The notes under the pieces were generated by a model. The model did not search any database, was not told where the DNA came from, and worked only from the letters and a program-made list of their open reading frames with translations. Positions 1 through 11,916 of a stretch of 64,000 nt of DNA are shown one piece after another (within the stretch, counting starts at the first letter, position 1; every line of letters starts with the position of its first letter). Origin of the DNA: Actinernus sp. WN-2022 (Eukaryota > Cnidaria > Anthozoa > Actiniaria > Actinernidae); assembly GCA_030867875.1 (NCBI GenBank), contig JAOWCC010001501.1, positions 19,621,524 to 19,685,523 on the forward strand, in the 5' to 3' direction. The position numbers were made by a program, and so were the translations under genes.

Positions 1-387
1 GAGAATGGCTTATCGGTTTCGATGGCATGGACTGATGGAATAGGAACAACTCCATATTCAACCGACTTCAGTCTTGGCGTAGAGTCAAGGACTAAAGAAA
101 ATCTTATAAAGTCTTCCGGCTTGGAGTGAACCAAACAAACGCTGGAATTCTTCGTCGGTTCCCACTTCGCTCGCTTTGTTCCGGGTTTGTTCGCACGAAC
201 CTCAACCACTGGCGTCTTCTCTTCTTTGCTTCTGGCTGATCATCGCTTAAAAACGGGACCTTGTGTTAGAGCTATCCTTTTTTGAGTCTGGCTCATTCCT
301 ACAGCCCCCAAATACACATCTGTTTGGCATTTCAAATCGAGTTATTCGCTCGGTTCGCTCTGTTTTTACACGAGCTCCTAAATACAG

Positions 388-726
388 GAATCGCTCACTT
401 AATTAATTCATGAAATGACAATATAAACTAACTAAAATCCTACCCTGAACCATAAAAAAACCCTAACCGGTCAGTAAACAAGATCTTACCCACCTAGAGC
501 TAGGGTTCTGAAGAAAAACTTCTCAAGAAAATGTTGAGTTAAAAAAAAATGAGACATTTACTGGAACTCGAACCCCGCTCCTCCCGACTCATTTGGCAAA
601 CGTCGCAACCACTACACTAAACAACCATCGTCGCTCAAATGCTGTACATTTTAAAACTACTGCTAATTTTAGTTAGTTTATATGGTCATCCCATGAATTA
701 ATTAAGTGAGCCATTCCTGTATTTAG
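388..726. mobile_element. Inverted-repeat (MITE-like) element
   Basis: Arms of about 60 bases: AAATACAGGAATCGCTCAC on the left and its complement ending near 725; both contain TTAATTAATTCATG and a TATAAACTAACTAAAAT-type segment. No coding capacity. Confidence 0.75.
555..632 (-). mobile_element. tRNA-derived SINE fragment
   Basis: Read on the - strand it shows an A-box-like TTTAGTGTAGTGGTTGCGAC and a B-box-like GGGTTCGAGTTCC about 40 bases later. It lies in the centre of the surrounding inverted repeat. No tRNA fold was worked out. Confidence 0.5.
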
Positions 727-989
727 CCGCTTTTGTTTTTACTGTCTTTGTTGTTGGTTGTTCGCTTTCTCTCACTACTATGACGTTGCTTTCCGGTTTC
801 GTTCCCAGGCTACTTCCAGACTCCAGCTGACGGCCATTTGGGACAGGGTGCCCAAATCGGTTGTTTTACAATGTTTGACCCCAGAAATAAGGTCGAACTC
901 TTACTTTTTTCCTTTTTTTCTCTTCGAATTATTGATAAGAAGGATGTAAAGAATTTATTAAAAATACTTCAAATTTGGGGTTCTAGGCA

Positions 990-1075
990 CTTTAATAAAA
1001 GAAAATTACACAGGTCAAATATTTTTGCCGTCCAGCACAACGACGTGATTGCATTCCTGCAAAAGGCCATTAGAT
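990..1075. repeat. Dispersed repeat, end fragment
   Basis: The segment ending GATTGCATTCCTGCAAAAGG recurs at 20100-20290, 23890-24112 and 34705-34915, the last with the longer body (ACAAACTTCCAAACGCTGTT...). Both P units start at this repeat, so it may have taken part in the duplication. Confidence 0.6.
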
Positions 1076-1464
1076 AGGGTGGCTCGAGGTGAACAAACCA
1101 GAATGTAAAAAAACTGGCAAAGGAAGGTCACAACAGATGTAAACCCGATTTTTAATTGAACTTCAGCTTAAAGAGAGTACTAGTAAGCAATAATAAAGAC
1201 GGAATATCAAAAGCCTCCCCGGTTATAAGCCCATATCACTAGGGTGACATAAAGTTCCTGGATATAAGCCCCATTCTTCCGGTTGTAACCAGGTTTTTCT
1301 TCTCTGAGAGAACTTGCTAAGGTGAACTGCGCGCGCTTTCATCAACAACAAATTATAATTACTTTAACGGGATTCCTGTGTTACTGTCTCGCGCGCAATG
1401 ACGTTTAATATTTCATCACAATCGCAAGTTCTACTCAGTTGAGTTTTAGTCTAGAGACTTCAAG

Positions 1465-4400
1465 ATGTTGATTTTAATACTCAGCGTGATTTGTGTGACT
1501 CTTTATGGCGTCAAACAATATATATTTCCCAGTTTGACCATCACAGAGTGTGTGGTTAAGCTATTGACAAGCATGTCATTGCACAGTGAAGGTAAGCTCG
1601 TATTGAGAACAAAATACGCACTGATTCGTTCTGATCGTTCTGAGCTAATGAATCTGAGAACGCCTTTAAATATCTGTCACCTGAACTCATTTGGTTCAGA
1701 ACATCTTGACTGATTCCAATTCGCGTACATGTAAAGTCGTGATTTATTCGTCTAATCGCGTCCAAGCAAACTCCAAGTGAATTCAATATGCCCTGTAACT
1801 GTGTTGGGCGCAACGCGGCAAAACGTCAAGCGCATGCGCTTTTGATGAGCCCATCGCGCACGCGTCTCCCCAGTTTCCCGCCGAAACTAAAAAATAACAG
1901 AGACAATCAGCCCTGTTTCTAATTTTAAGTTCGTACGCGTCTATAGGTGAAATGTTTCGAGAAAACAAGAAAACTACTTAAAACCTAAGCCGTAGACTTT
2001 AACAGGTTGAAGTTTTCTTCATTTGTAATTCACTGTGAGTTTACTAAGTTATAAAATTATTTATTTACTAAAAAAAAATTAAAACCTCGGAAGCTTGCGA
2101 TCTGAGGATTAGCCGGGTCCTGGCTTTGATCAGCCCCCATGGCTGTTTCAGGTTTCGTTAGAAATTCAGATATTCAGATATTGAACTCCAGAGCCTTCGT
2201 TCTTTTCAGTCGGGTGAGCGGAGCATAACGTTTTGCCGCGGTGTGTGTCTTGGGTGGACTGAAACGTTTTACGGTAGCCTCACGCGCTTCGCCGGCAGCC
2301 TCGACCACACTATTCATCCTGTTGAAGTATTTAAAAATGAGAAAACCATACTCATAGTTGGCTCTTCTCAGAAGATATGATTATGAAGTGTGTCGCGGCT
2401 TTTGGTGCTTCTCCTGCAATACCGTTCATTTGGAATAGGTTTTAAGCGTTATTTTTGCTCTTTTTTTTTTGCAGAGCAAATCAAAGCAATTGGCACTGAC
2501 AATGTGAAGGTAAAGACAGGATCGTGTCTTCCAGGTAAGACTGAATGACTTCACGCTCGCTAGTCAAATGTCAGAACGCCTCTCTACGTGCTAGCTTATA
2601 ACAGGGACTCGATAAGGCATGTTGCAAGACACTTGATACGACAATGGGTGCACAGGTGTTTGTTGTGGTAATGGATGGGAATGGGAATGATATATATTAA
2701 CCAATATTTCGGCTGGTAGGGCCAGGAAGGAAGGAAGATACCAGAAGATTAAAATCGACACATGCAGAGGAATTTAAGAGTTAATCTCATAATTGACATA
2801 GCTTATTTTCTTAGTTTCCCATAGGACAATTGCGTAACTCTTTAACATATTTTTTAGCTTACCTTTAATACAATAAGTTCGGTACATTCAAATACCTTGT
2901 ACAGCATTTTTAGTTAGTGAATTTTCAAACAATAGCATTATGTAATCTTTTTTACACATATTGTACACACATAGTGTTATTTATACAGATCTTTTTACCA
3001 TTTGCTTGTACCACGTATTTTCCATTTTTTTTAGCTGAAGAAGGCATTATTGCTGATAATTGCTGAGATGATGCTTTTAAAAATAAATACGACATTTAAA
3101 AGCTGTTTAGTACTGGGAAAATTTCGTTTAGTTACTACATCCAAAACCCTTAGTTGGACATTAACAGTACGTATACGTAGCCATCGTCGCATCAGTTTCA
3201 GTGCGGCACAGTAACGGGAAATCGTTCCCACAATGCACCCGATATGTTGATATGTTGAAAAGTTGGACACCTCATAATTTTTGCAATTTGCTGTATATAT
3301 ATATATATATTTATTAACACGCCCACAGGGCCTTCGTCATTTTGTTGAAAAGGCCACTACGGAGTATTTTGATAGATGTAGACTATAATTACATACAATT
3401 ATCATTAATTAGTAATAACTATTTTTCAGTGAACGATACTGTGAGACGAGCGTATAGACCAGTAATCCATACAACAGTGCTGTGGGACAATATCACAGCA
3501 CAGTTAGGTGAGTAGAAGCAATTATGTACTAATAAGCAAGTAGTACAGTCAGGACAGCAGCAATAAAATTACCGCATGCAGCACCCGTGTGGTGGGAGGG
3601 GTGATGTCATAATATGACAACACAGTTACTAGGTGCGTAGAAGGTTAGGTGGTGGTTGTCAGGGGTGCGCGTTGTGGATTTAGGGGTTGAAATTGATGCG
3701 CCTGTATTTTTAGGCCCCTTCACCACCAAATTCCCCACCCTCCCCCCTATGGGATACATCATCTGGGCGGCGTTTAATACCTGTTGGCGTGTTAATATAT
3801 CTGATAATCACTTGTTTCCTATCTATCCAATTTACTCCCCAGCCACCCCCTGAAGTAAACACCTCAGTACGTGTTGAATTGAAAAACTCAATTTCTATCT
3901 TTCAGAGTCACCTAAATTTAAGATGTCCAAGTATTTCTCGGATTCAAGCTTAAGAACATCGTTACACGAATCACAAGTGGCAGTGTACGTTCCTGCAGGC
4001 TCTTGTATGAACTTCCCTTTTCATATACAAGCACTAGCAGTTACTATTCTGGCCATGGTGATACTTGTGGCTGTACTTCTTATGTGGTATGTAACAATAG
4101 ATGTATATTATTAACATGATTACAATACACACATCATTATATCACGTGGTATTCACACAACCAAGTACATGATAAGCCTGTCTTCTGATAACTAAAGGCT
4201 GCTATTGGTCCAAATATTGCCAAAGTTTGCATGAGCATCTCACTGAAACTTGCCTACTAGCCTCATAAATGAGAGTGAAGATAATTAATAAACAATGGTT
4301 ATTTAAATTGGACGCCATTTATGCAATGGGTCTCTAGGAATGTTTACTGTTTATAAACATAATCGTAATGCTAATGTAGCAACCATGATTGAAAAAGGCC

Positions 4401-7400
4401 GTTTCGTGCAAGGAACCAATGGCTCTCTGGTTGGCACATTAATGACAATAGTGAATATCGGTATTTTACATAGACATCAAACATTTACATTCCCCACCTA
4501 ATCTTGCCTATCTCGCCATTCGCTACTACTACCATGCAGCCGGCTCGTTATGTCTAAAGATTTTTGTTCCTCGCCTAATCTCGCCTACTCCCGTCCATCC
4601 CCACCTAATCTAACAGTGACTTCTGATAATCATATTCATAACATTGCAGACTATAGCACAACGTCGTACCCTAACAGTTCGTTATTCACCTATAGGTATA
4701 GAAGACGACGTAGCAAATTGTCAACTGGCTGTACGACTGAGGTGGGCTTCATTGATGAAAAATATTTATATTATAATTAACATAATTAATATGGAACCAA
4801 ATTCTGCAAAAACTGAACTAATCAACAGAATTGTTTTAGCACAAAAAATTGACAATGATTGTCTGGGATAGTGATTTCTTTCGGAACTTGCAGAACGAAT
4901 TGTAATGCTAATTTCAGTATCTTTTACGATTCCTAGATCACAGTTCAAAACAACAAAATTCCATGTACAATACTTTGGAATTACCGACCCGCAAAACGAC
5001 ATCGTAAGAGAAACGTTAATAAACACAGGGCATGGTCTGTGCGCAGCAAAGAAAACAAAACCAAACCAACGTCCATATATCGTCAAATCCTCAAAAGAAA
5101 AAGAAATAAAGCAAAGAAGGCGAGGAAACGAAAAGTGCGGAACGTTCATCGCCCACGGAGACGTAGCAACAGGCATAACGGAGAAATAAATACAAAGAGT
5201 GATGAAAATCCAGAAAATCTGCAAGTCAAACAAGTGCCTGGCATAACAATAATCCAAACTGGAAATGAAAAAGGTCAGTACAAATATTTTCTTGTTTGCT
5301 TTGATTTTGAGTAACAATGCGCTAGCCGCGCGGTCAGTATAACCAGCAGTGCTTTATACAATACTGACTAAAGTCTTCAGCAGTTGTAAATAAACTTCCT
5401 ACTAATCTTGTTGTTATTAAATCAGTTGTACCATCTGTACATGTTTCAGTGCTCCTCACCGACCGAGAAATTGCAAGAAAGGCTGAAGGCACAATGAAAA
5501 TGCTAGAGGTCAGTAGATACATTTTTGTAGCCGCAGAGTAGCTGTACTAACACGGTGCTTAATCTTTTCGAACATTTCTTGCCTGTATTAGTGTTTACAT
5601 GGGAACAGATAAATGCCCAATCTGCTAAATAGCACTTGTTTTTATTACAGAAATGGAAGCCACCCACTGGAGCATCGTCGTCTGAAAATGTTCCTCTGCA
5701 GAAAAAAGGAGAGAAGGTAACTCAGTTTGCTTAAATAGCATGCATATAAGCCCACGACTTCCTAAAGACATGAATCGCTCGCTAGAGAATGTATGGAAAA
5801 AGATGTACTGGACTGCACTGGACTGCATTCACCTGCACTAGACTACACTCACCTACACTAGCCTACACTCACCTGGACTAGCCTACACTTACCTGCAATA
5901 GCCTATTACACTCACCTGCACTGGACTGCACTCACCTGCACTGGACTGCACTCACCTGCACTAGCCTACACTCACCTGCACTAGCCTACACTCACATGGA
6001 CTCACCTGCACTGTTCTGCTGACAGTGCAGTCAGTTCGAATATTAAACGAGATTATTAGATACTTTATGTTTGTGCCTTATCGGCAAATACAGTCATTAA
6101 TTTTGCTGACTGCTGGATCAACACAAAATTTCCGCTTCATGCTGCATTCGGCCTTAGGCCTCATGCAGTGTTCATTATTTTTCGTTCATCGTGCCTGTAT
6201 TTGCCGATAAAGCACGCAATCAGTCTGTAACCCTTAAATGAAGCATGCTGAGCAGGTAATGAAATGGCGCGTGTCTAAATAAGAAAATAGTGACATTCAC
6301 AGGGAGAAAGAAATGACGGTAAATTCCTGGTTTGGCGTCATACATTGACATATTGTAAATATAAACCTCAATAACTCATATAATTTACCCAACTATCATA
6401 ATTAAAGTCAAAAAATATTCTACTCTTCACCTAATCAACAGATGTAAAATACAAAAAGGCTTATTGCTGGTGTGCAGTGACGTCATAGCCTCCATGTTGG
6501 TGGACGTTAACAAAACAATTATCGCTATCACTTGTTATTTGACTCTTCTGGGACTGATTATACACCACCAATAGGCACTTTAAGCTGGAAAATGTGTTCT
6601 TAGAAGTAACAACTTAACAACCACTTTTTACTTTCCTACAGAAATATAAATTTGATCCAGAGGAAATGTTCAGAATAAACTCGGAACAATTTGGCGTCAA
6701 ATCGACGTTTGACAGGAGCATGGCCTCATATACGTAAGTATTGCATGTTAATGCAATAAAATAGCTAGAATATCTGAAATATTAATTATATCCTTCAGTA
6801 GTAATGCCTTGAATTGTTTGTTCTTGACATGTTTTTTTCCCTGAAGGATCCCGTTAGACGAGAATGCGCGAGCTTCCGCCTATAACCTACAAAAGCAGGA
6901 AGGCAAGAAAAGGCCAGTGAAAACGTAAGCATCCGTAGCAAAGCAAAGCAAAGCAACTTTATTTAACGTCGGTAACTCGTAACAGTGTTGTAAGACTGAT
7001 AAACTCGAGGCCGACGTGGGACCTACGATTTTACGTCCTTATCCGAGAAGACGTGAAGGTCTAACCGTTTGCAGTTCGAGAACGAGATTGTTTTACAAAG
7101 GCAGCACCTTCTACTCAGTTATCTTAAGAGCCTGAATGTTGGTCCGGCCGGGGTTCGAACCCACGACCTCCCGAACAGCAGAGCGGAGCTAACCGGGAGG
7201 GACTGGAGCTTAACCATTGAGCTAACCGGGAGGGACTGGAGCTTAACCATTGAGCTAACCGGGAGGCTGTGTTGAACTAGGAGGAGATTTTCCCAGCTAA
7301 ACGTACCAAAATAATGTATCATTTGTGACGTGACACGGGAACACATCAGATATTTGAAATGATCGTACAAGGGTATCCTATTTTGTGAAACGGTACAATA

Positions 7401-7685
7401 ATCACTCATGCTTATTCTTCTCTCAATATCATAGTAATTAATTTAATTTAATGTTTTTTCCCTGTAACTCGTACACGGGAAATTCAAATTTAGTCCATAA
7501 CTGACATCTACAGTGTACTATTTATAGGAATCAAACACAGCATCCATTAAGAACATTTGAGAGCAAACATTTTCCAGCCGAAGTAAAACTCAATATCGCG
7601 TCACTGTTGCTTATTCTCTAGGAGGTGGGCAACTGATCGATGGAAACATGAGGTGAAAACGAGGGACAAATACACCAGGCACTGA
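1465..7685 (+). CDS. P1: single-pass membrane protein with ataxin-2 LsmAD-like tail (10 exons, 343 aa)
   Basis: Exons by splice sites and phase: 1465-1591, 2475-2534, 3430-3507, 3906-4086, 5047-5273, 5450-5508, 5651-5716, 6642-6733, 6847-6924, 7622-7685 (1032 nt, frame closes on TGA). An in-frame TAG lies six codons before the ATG, so the start is fixed. Seen: hydrophobic N-terminus (2-15, signal peptide or anchor), two N-glycosylation sequons (N64-D-T, N83-I-T), one TM segment (131-148), a very basic stretch from K150 to about 190, then residues 226-343. From memory of the family, 226-250 (TDREIA..K..G...LE.W) and 270-300 (DPEEMFR.N.E.FGV.STFD...SYT.PL) match the end of the Lsm fold and the LsmAD domain of ataxin-2, an RNA-binding translation regulator. 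The Lsm core and the PAM2 motif are absent. Orientation with the LsmAD part in the cytosol is inferred from the basic stretch. A full-length homologue is not recognised. Confidence 0.8.
2795..3060. repeat. Half of an inverted repeat in P1 intron 2
   Basis: Corresponds to the right arm of the full inverted repeat at 37355-37805 in P2; ends in GCTGAAGAAGGC. Confidence 0.55.
5811..6012. repeat. 20-bp minisatellite in P1 intron 7
   Basis: About ten copies of a unit like CTCACCTGCACTAGCCTACA or CTCACCTGCACTGGACTGCA. The P2 counterpart is more than twice as long. Confidence 0.85.
7141..7268 (-). mobile_element. tRNA-derived SINE with triplicated A-box head, P1 intron 9
   Basis: On the - strand: three heads 34 bases apart (CCCGGTTAGCTC, two with AATGGTTAAGC, one degenerate), then a B box GGGTTCGAACCC at 7151-7162. 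This matches the internal Pol III promoter layout of tRNA-like SINEs. Confidence 0.7.
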
Positions 7686-8404
7686 CAAGCGAACTTCATT
7701 TCTTTATAAGAATTGATTGTATTTATTGTAATCGTTGTTATTGTTATATGTTGAACGAAGATATGTGAATATGTTTAGTTATACTGAGTTTCCTTTTGTA
7801 TAAGATATTGTCTTTATCTCTATTTCTAAATCAGATTTCCTTTTAAGGCAGAACATAGAATTTTGTTTTCTTCTCTTTTCAACAACAAAGTCAAGTTATT
7901 AGACAAATATTTTTCTGGACACTATTATACAAACTATTTGACTTTTACCACCTGCTCGAATTGTGAAATTAAAGTACATATTTATGTAGCTGTTTTGTTC
8001 GTATTGTATGATTTCTATGCGATTTCATTTAGTCATTTTTGCGGTTCGTAGCAGACTCATTGACGATACATATTAATATAATTATGAATCTTGCAGTCCC
8101 GTCGCTTAGCACACTTTCTTGATAGAGTGCGCGGTATATAACGTACTGGGTGTCAGTCATGGGAACGTGAACCTTATAAATCTTTATTAAGACTTGTACT
8201 AGCCAATCCCATGTGCTGAATGACACCACATGATCGCCTCTGTATACCCCCGTACAAACCTGATTAATAAAACATCAGGTTCTGTATCGATATACAGACC
8301 CCATGGTCCGTTATAGCTCTAGTAGTATTCTGTATCAGGTACAGAATACTAGCTAAGCTAGTGAGGGAAGTCTCACGACCGATCACTGACTTCCCCTATC
8401 CCGG
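7686..8404. other. P1 3' flank
   Basis: 3' UTR and flank; ATTAAA at 7968-7973 and AATAAA at 8266-8271 are possible poly(A) signals. No gene seen. Confidence 0.4.
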
Positions 8405-8918
8405 GAGTGGTGTAAGTGAGAGTTAAATACCGAGAACGGAGGCAATAAGCCATCCCGAGGGCCGTAGGCCCGAGCGATGTATATGGCTTATTGCCTACGT
8501 TCGAGGTATTTAAGTGTCTTATTTCATACTTGACGAGGTTTTCGCAAAATTTTCATTGATGTAGCTCTTTTTAGGTAGATTTTGGGCGAGTACCAAGACG
8601 GAGAAAAGGTTCTAAATCATTATATGGATATTTAGTAAGTTTGGCTGAAGTCAAGGTGAATGAATTCCTTGGAGAAAATAATAAAACAAATTCCTTAATG
8701 CAAGCGCAATTCAGTGTATAAGCTAGAAACAACAAAATATCGTTGAATTGTATTGAATTGCTCGTTATAAATGCAAGGGATGTATGAGAAAAGTTCCCGG
8801 GATGTAACTGGATACATCCCGGGAACTTTTCTCATACATCCCTTGCATTTATAATGATATGTATGGCAAATAAAGCCTCATGAATAACAAAGAAAACCGT
8901 GTCAAGTATGAAATAAAT
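8405..8918. mobile_element. Foldback element with perfect central palindrome
   Basis: Outer arms TTATTTCATACTTGACGAGG / GTCAAGTATGAAATAA-type. The centre (8764-8853) is a perfect 42-base inverted repeat around a 6-base spacer. Unit 2 has different sequence at this place (43739-43885), so it is an insertion in unit 1. Confidence 0.7.
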
Positions 8919-8955
<37 letters not shown>

Positions 8956-9114
8956 ATATTTATTGAGGGGGTCCAAATTAAGAGGAAATGGGTGTGAAAC
9001 GAGGATGGAATAAAACAGGATCGAAAGGGATTTGTACACCTTGGGTTATTAGATTGTATCAGGAGCCAGGAGCCCATTACGAGGAGCGTCCATCTTCCCC
9101 ATTGGGTCTGTTTC

Positions 9115-9293
9115 CAGCACAGGAGTAGATGTGGCTATACTTAGAATTGCATTTCGCGAGAAATAAACAAAGGCAATGTTGTCTTACCCAATCAGATAGC
9201 TAACGTCACTTCTCATTATTATTCATTATCATTCTTCTCACTTTCAACGCGGGAATTCGAATTCTAAACACAGCCACATCTACTCCTGTGCTG
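9115..9293. mobile_element. MITE with CAGCACAGGAGTAGATGTGG ends
   Basis: A 179-base element with terminal inverted repeats of about 35 bases, sitting within a decayed LINE region. The orthologue is at 44091-44259. Confidence 0.8.
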
Positions 9294-9339
9294 GGGCCCC
9301 AGCCCATGACATAGGAACGCTCCTGGTCATTTGATCGTA

Positions 9340-9800
9340 TGCTTGTGTCATCGGTGTACATGCTTAGTGTTGAATAGGATAAACAGCCGGGTAAGTCATT
9401 TAAATAAAGGAGGAAAATGAGGGGCCCGAGGATAGATCAGCGGTACCCCACAATTAATTATTAGATTTTTCTGCATAATTAGGTACCATTAATATATATA
9501 TAGCAATGTTATTTTCTATTCGTTAAGCACGATCTAAACCAATTCAATTCAGTTTCTTCTATACCATACCACAACACTGTAGCTTTTATAAAAGGATTTC
9601 ATGATCCATCGTATCAAACGTTTTTTAAGTCCAAAAGCACGGATATATTACTTGTTCCTTTATTTAGCCAGAGCATTGCATATTTGAGTAAGACCGTCAT
9701 AGTTGAGCGGTGAGAAGATCTAAAACCAGATGAAATAAAAAATGCTTTGAAAAAACTAAAAAGACTAATATTTACAATGTTGGGGGATACAGCTAAACAA
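9340..9800 (-). pseudogene. Decayed LINE reverse transcriptase, unit 1
   Basis: On the - strand, broken frames give SGFR..., DLKKxxDTMDH-like, then ILGPLIFLLYLNDLPGC-like and a YTDDTSI-like segment (around 9355). These are the order and spacing of non-LTR reverse transcriptase motifs, with the YxDD catalytic box changed. Many frameshifts; not functional. Confidence 0.7.
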
Positions 9801-10362
9801 ACTACTACTTTATATCATCTCTAGAAATTTAGCCTGGCACCTCTAGCAATAAATGCCGACTTTGAGGTTGGCAAGTCGCTTAGAGGATGAAAACTTTGTC
9901 AGAATATTATTTTTTGTTAGATATGATTTTCTCTACTACTTTCGACATTACAGACGGTACGATTGAAATAGGTCCAAAACTACAAAAATAAGGGATGCAC
10001 AAGAAACAGAATAATTTTTTTCCAGTACTTGTACCTCCGGCAATGGCATATAAACTCTGCTAATCTGAGTAGTTATTTCTGTCGTTCGTAATTAGAAAGT
10101 TTATCATTAGGGGTTGGCATCGCCTGTCCCCATTCGATACACCTGTTCCCATCTGTCAAAACCGATGCTCAGAATTCAGGATGTGTCTTTGAGACGGAAG
10201 AAATTATGATGTCTAATTGGAGCCGTCATTATAATGAACTGAAAGGTTTCTCTACTAGCTATAGCTTGATTTAAATGACTCATTTGCTGCCAGTAAAATT
10301 ATATACGCTCATTACCAAAATTATGTATATGTGATAACAAACCTGCTGCCAATTATGAATAG

Positions 10363-10783
10363 ACCAGTTCGCGGTTAATCCGATGCCAAATAACTTCTGA
10401 CATATTCACTTTCTGAAAACTTAAGATACCAGGTAAAAGGTTAACTGATCAAAATTTGAGGGATGTAGCTGTGTAGCGGAAAGCGTGAAATCGTGTTTTG
10501 ATTTTTCCATACATTTGTCTGTAACGAGGCCGCGAGAAAATTTACAGACAAACGTATGGAAAACTGAAAACACGATTGCACGCTTCCCAGCACAGCTACA
10601 TCCCTCACATTTTGATCAGTTAACCTTTTACCTGGTATCTTAAGTTTGCAGACAGTGAATATTTCAGAAATTCGATTTTACGAAAATTATTTGACATCGG
10701 ATTTCCATAGAAACACTGTATTTCGCGCCACGTTTGCACCCCTTTCAAAATGTCGGAATTAACCGCTAACCGGTCTAATTTTA
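10363..10783. mobile_element. Foldback element
   Basis: Nearly the whole element is an inverted repeat: ends GACCAGTTCGCGGTTAAT / complement of ATTAACCGCTAACCGGTC; inner arms of about 100 bases (10420-10522 with 10535-10648). Confidence 0.75.
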
Positions 10784-10879
10784 ACACAGGATGAATATGA
10801 AGATATGTTTGAATAAGAATAGTACATCATGTTTCATTGAACAATTCAACAACATTTTCCAGTATAGCCAGCTCTTTTT

Positions 10880-11073
10880 TTAGGATTCATAATTCAAGAC
10901 GGAATGTAGCCAGTTAAGGTTTACATGCGTGGGCATGGCAACTGCATCTTGAAAGCATCTCTGGATTTGCGTGCCAAAAGCAGAGGCGACATCGATTTGA
11001 ATTTCTTGTCGAATTTCGGCGGCGAGTGAGGTCACATCGATGAAAAGCGCCTCGAAGCTGCATACCTTGTATA
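10880..11073 (-). other. Unassigned open segment
   Basis: About 60 open codons beginning after a GTATGCAG acceptor-like site (CSFEALFIDVTSLAAEIRQE...) to a stop at 10880. The composition looks coding-like, but I recognise no family, and unit 2 has no counterpart. Confidence 0.25.
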
Positions 11074-11081
11074 TATTTGTG

Positions 11082-11916
11082 CACAGGCAGCCCAAGCTCA
11101 AAGTTTGAATTTATTTGACAGTTGAACTACGAAGGTTCAAACTTTCAGAATATCTGGTATTTTATCACACTAAATGGCAAATGAATAACACAATAAACTT
11201 GCTTTGATGAAGATTAAGTTGTTGTGTCTTGAATTTGGGGGTTTGTAGGCCGATTTAACGAGTTTCTAGGAAACCTAGATTCACTCTACTTAAAGAGAGA
11301 AAAGGCCGCAAGCGGATGGCGATGGCGTGTCACATACCTGTCATCTCCACGGCAAAATTGACCCTTAAATCCACTCAATCGACGTGATACTTCCGGATCC
11401 CGTAGACAGCCGCACTAATTGGATGGGAAAGCTCCAAAACGAGGCATCCTTTCGGTTGGACTTCCAGTGTCTCATCAAAGTGTGAAGAGGTGTTTGGAAC
11501 GGCGAAATGCGAGGTGACAAAAATCATTTCTCGGTATTCGTTGAATGTTTGGTCATGAAACTTGGAGGATAGGTAGCAAGGTGATCTGTCTACGGGATCC
11601 GGAAGTATCACGTCGATTGAGTGGATTTAAGGGTCATTTTTGCCGTGGAGATGACAGGTTTGGGACACGCCATCGCCATCCGCTTGCCGGCCTTTTCTCT
11701 CTTTTGGTAGAGTGAATCCAGGTTTCCTAGAAACTCGTTAAATCGGCCCCCAAACCCCCAAATTCAAGACACAACAACTTAATCTTCATCAAAGCAAGTT
11801 TATTGTGTTATTCATTTGCCATTTAGTGCGATACTGAATACCAGATATTCTGGATGTTTGAACCTTCGTAGTTCAACTGTCAAATAAATTCAAACTTTGA
11901 GCTTGGGCTGCCTGTG
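11082..11916. mobile_element. 835-bp foldback element with 7-bp target duplication
   Basis: Begins CACAGGCAGCCCAAGC and ends with its complement. Arms of about 325 bases around a centre of about 175 bases. Flanked by ATTTGTG at 11075-11081 and 11917-11923. The centre is open on the - strand and reads like a captured coding piece, but no family is recognised. Confidence 0.85.

Larger units (their letters stand above)
1..989. other. Left flank, no gene seen
   Basis: Not part of the duplicated unit as far as can be seen. Short ORFs only. Holds an inverted-repeat element at 388-726 with a tRNA-like segment inside. Confidence 0.6.

Noticed and set aside
4648..4698. Possible extra P exon between exons 4 and 5
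   Set aside because: Joining it creates a stop or needs an internal acceptor, and P2 has an extra A that shifts the frame; direct joining to exon 5 closes the frame in both copies.
4766..5317. 183-aa - strand ORF (and 201 aa at 39472-40077)
   Set aside because: Antisense shadow of P exon 5 and neighbouring intron; the + strand exon has conserved splice sites and phase.
7141..7268. A functional tRNA gene
   Set aside because: Box A and box B are present, but the head is triplicated and no acceptor stem or anticodon arm could be drawn; fits a SINE.
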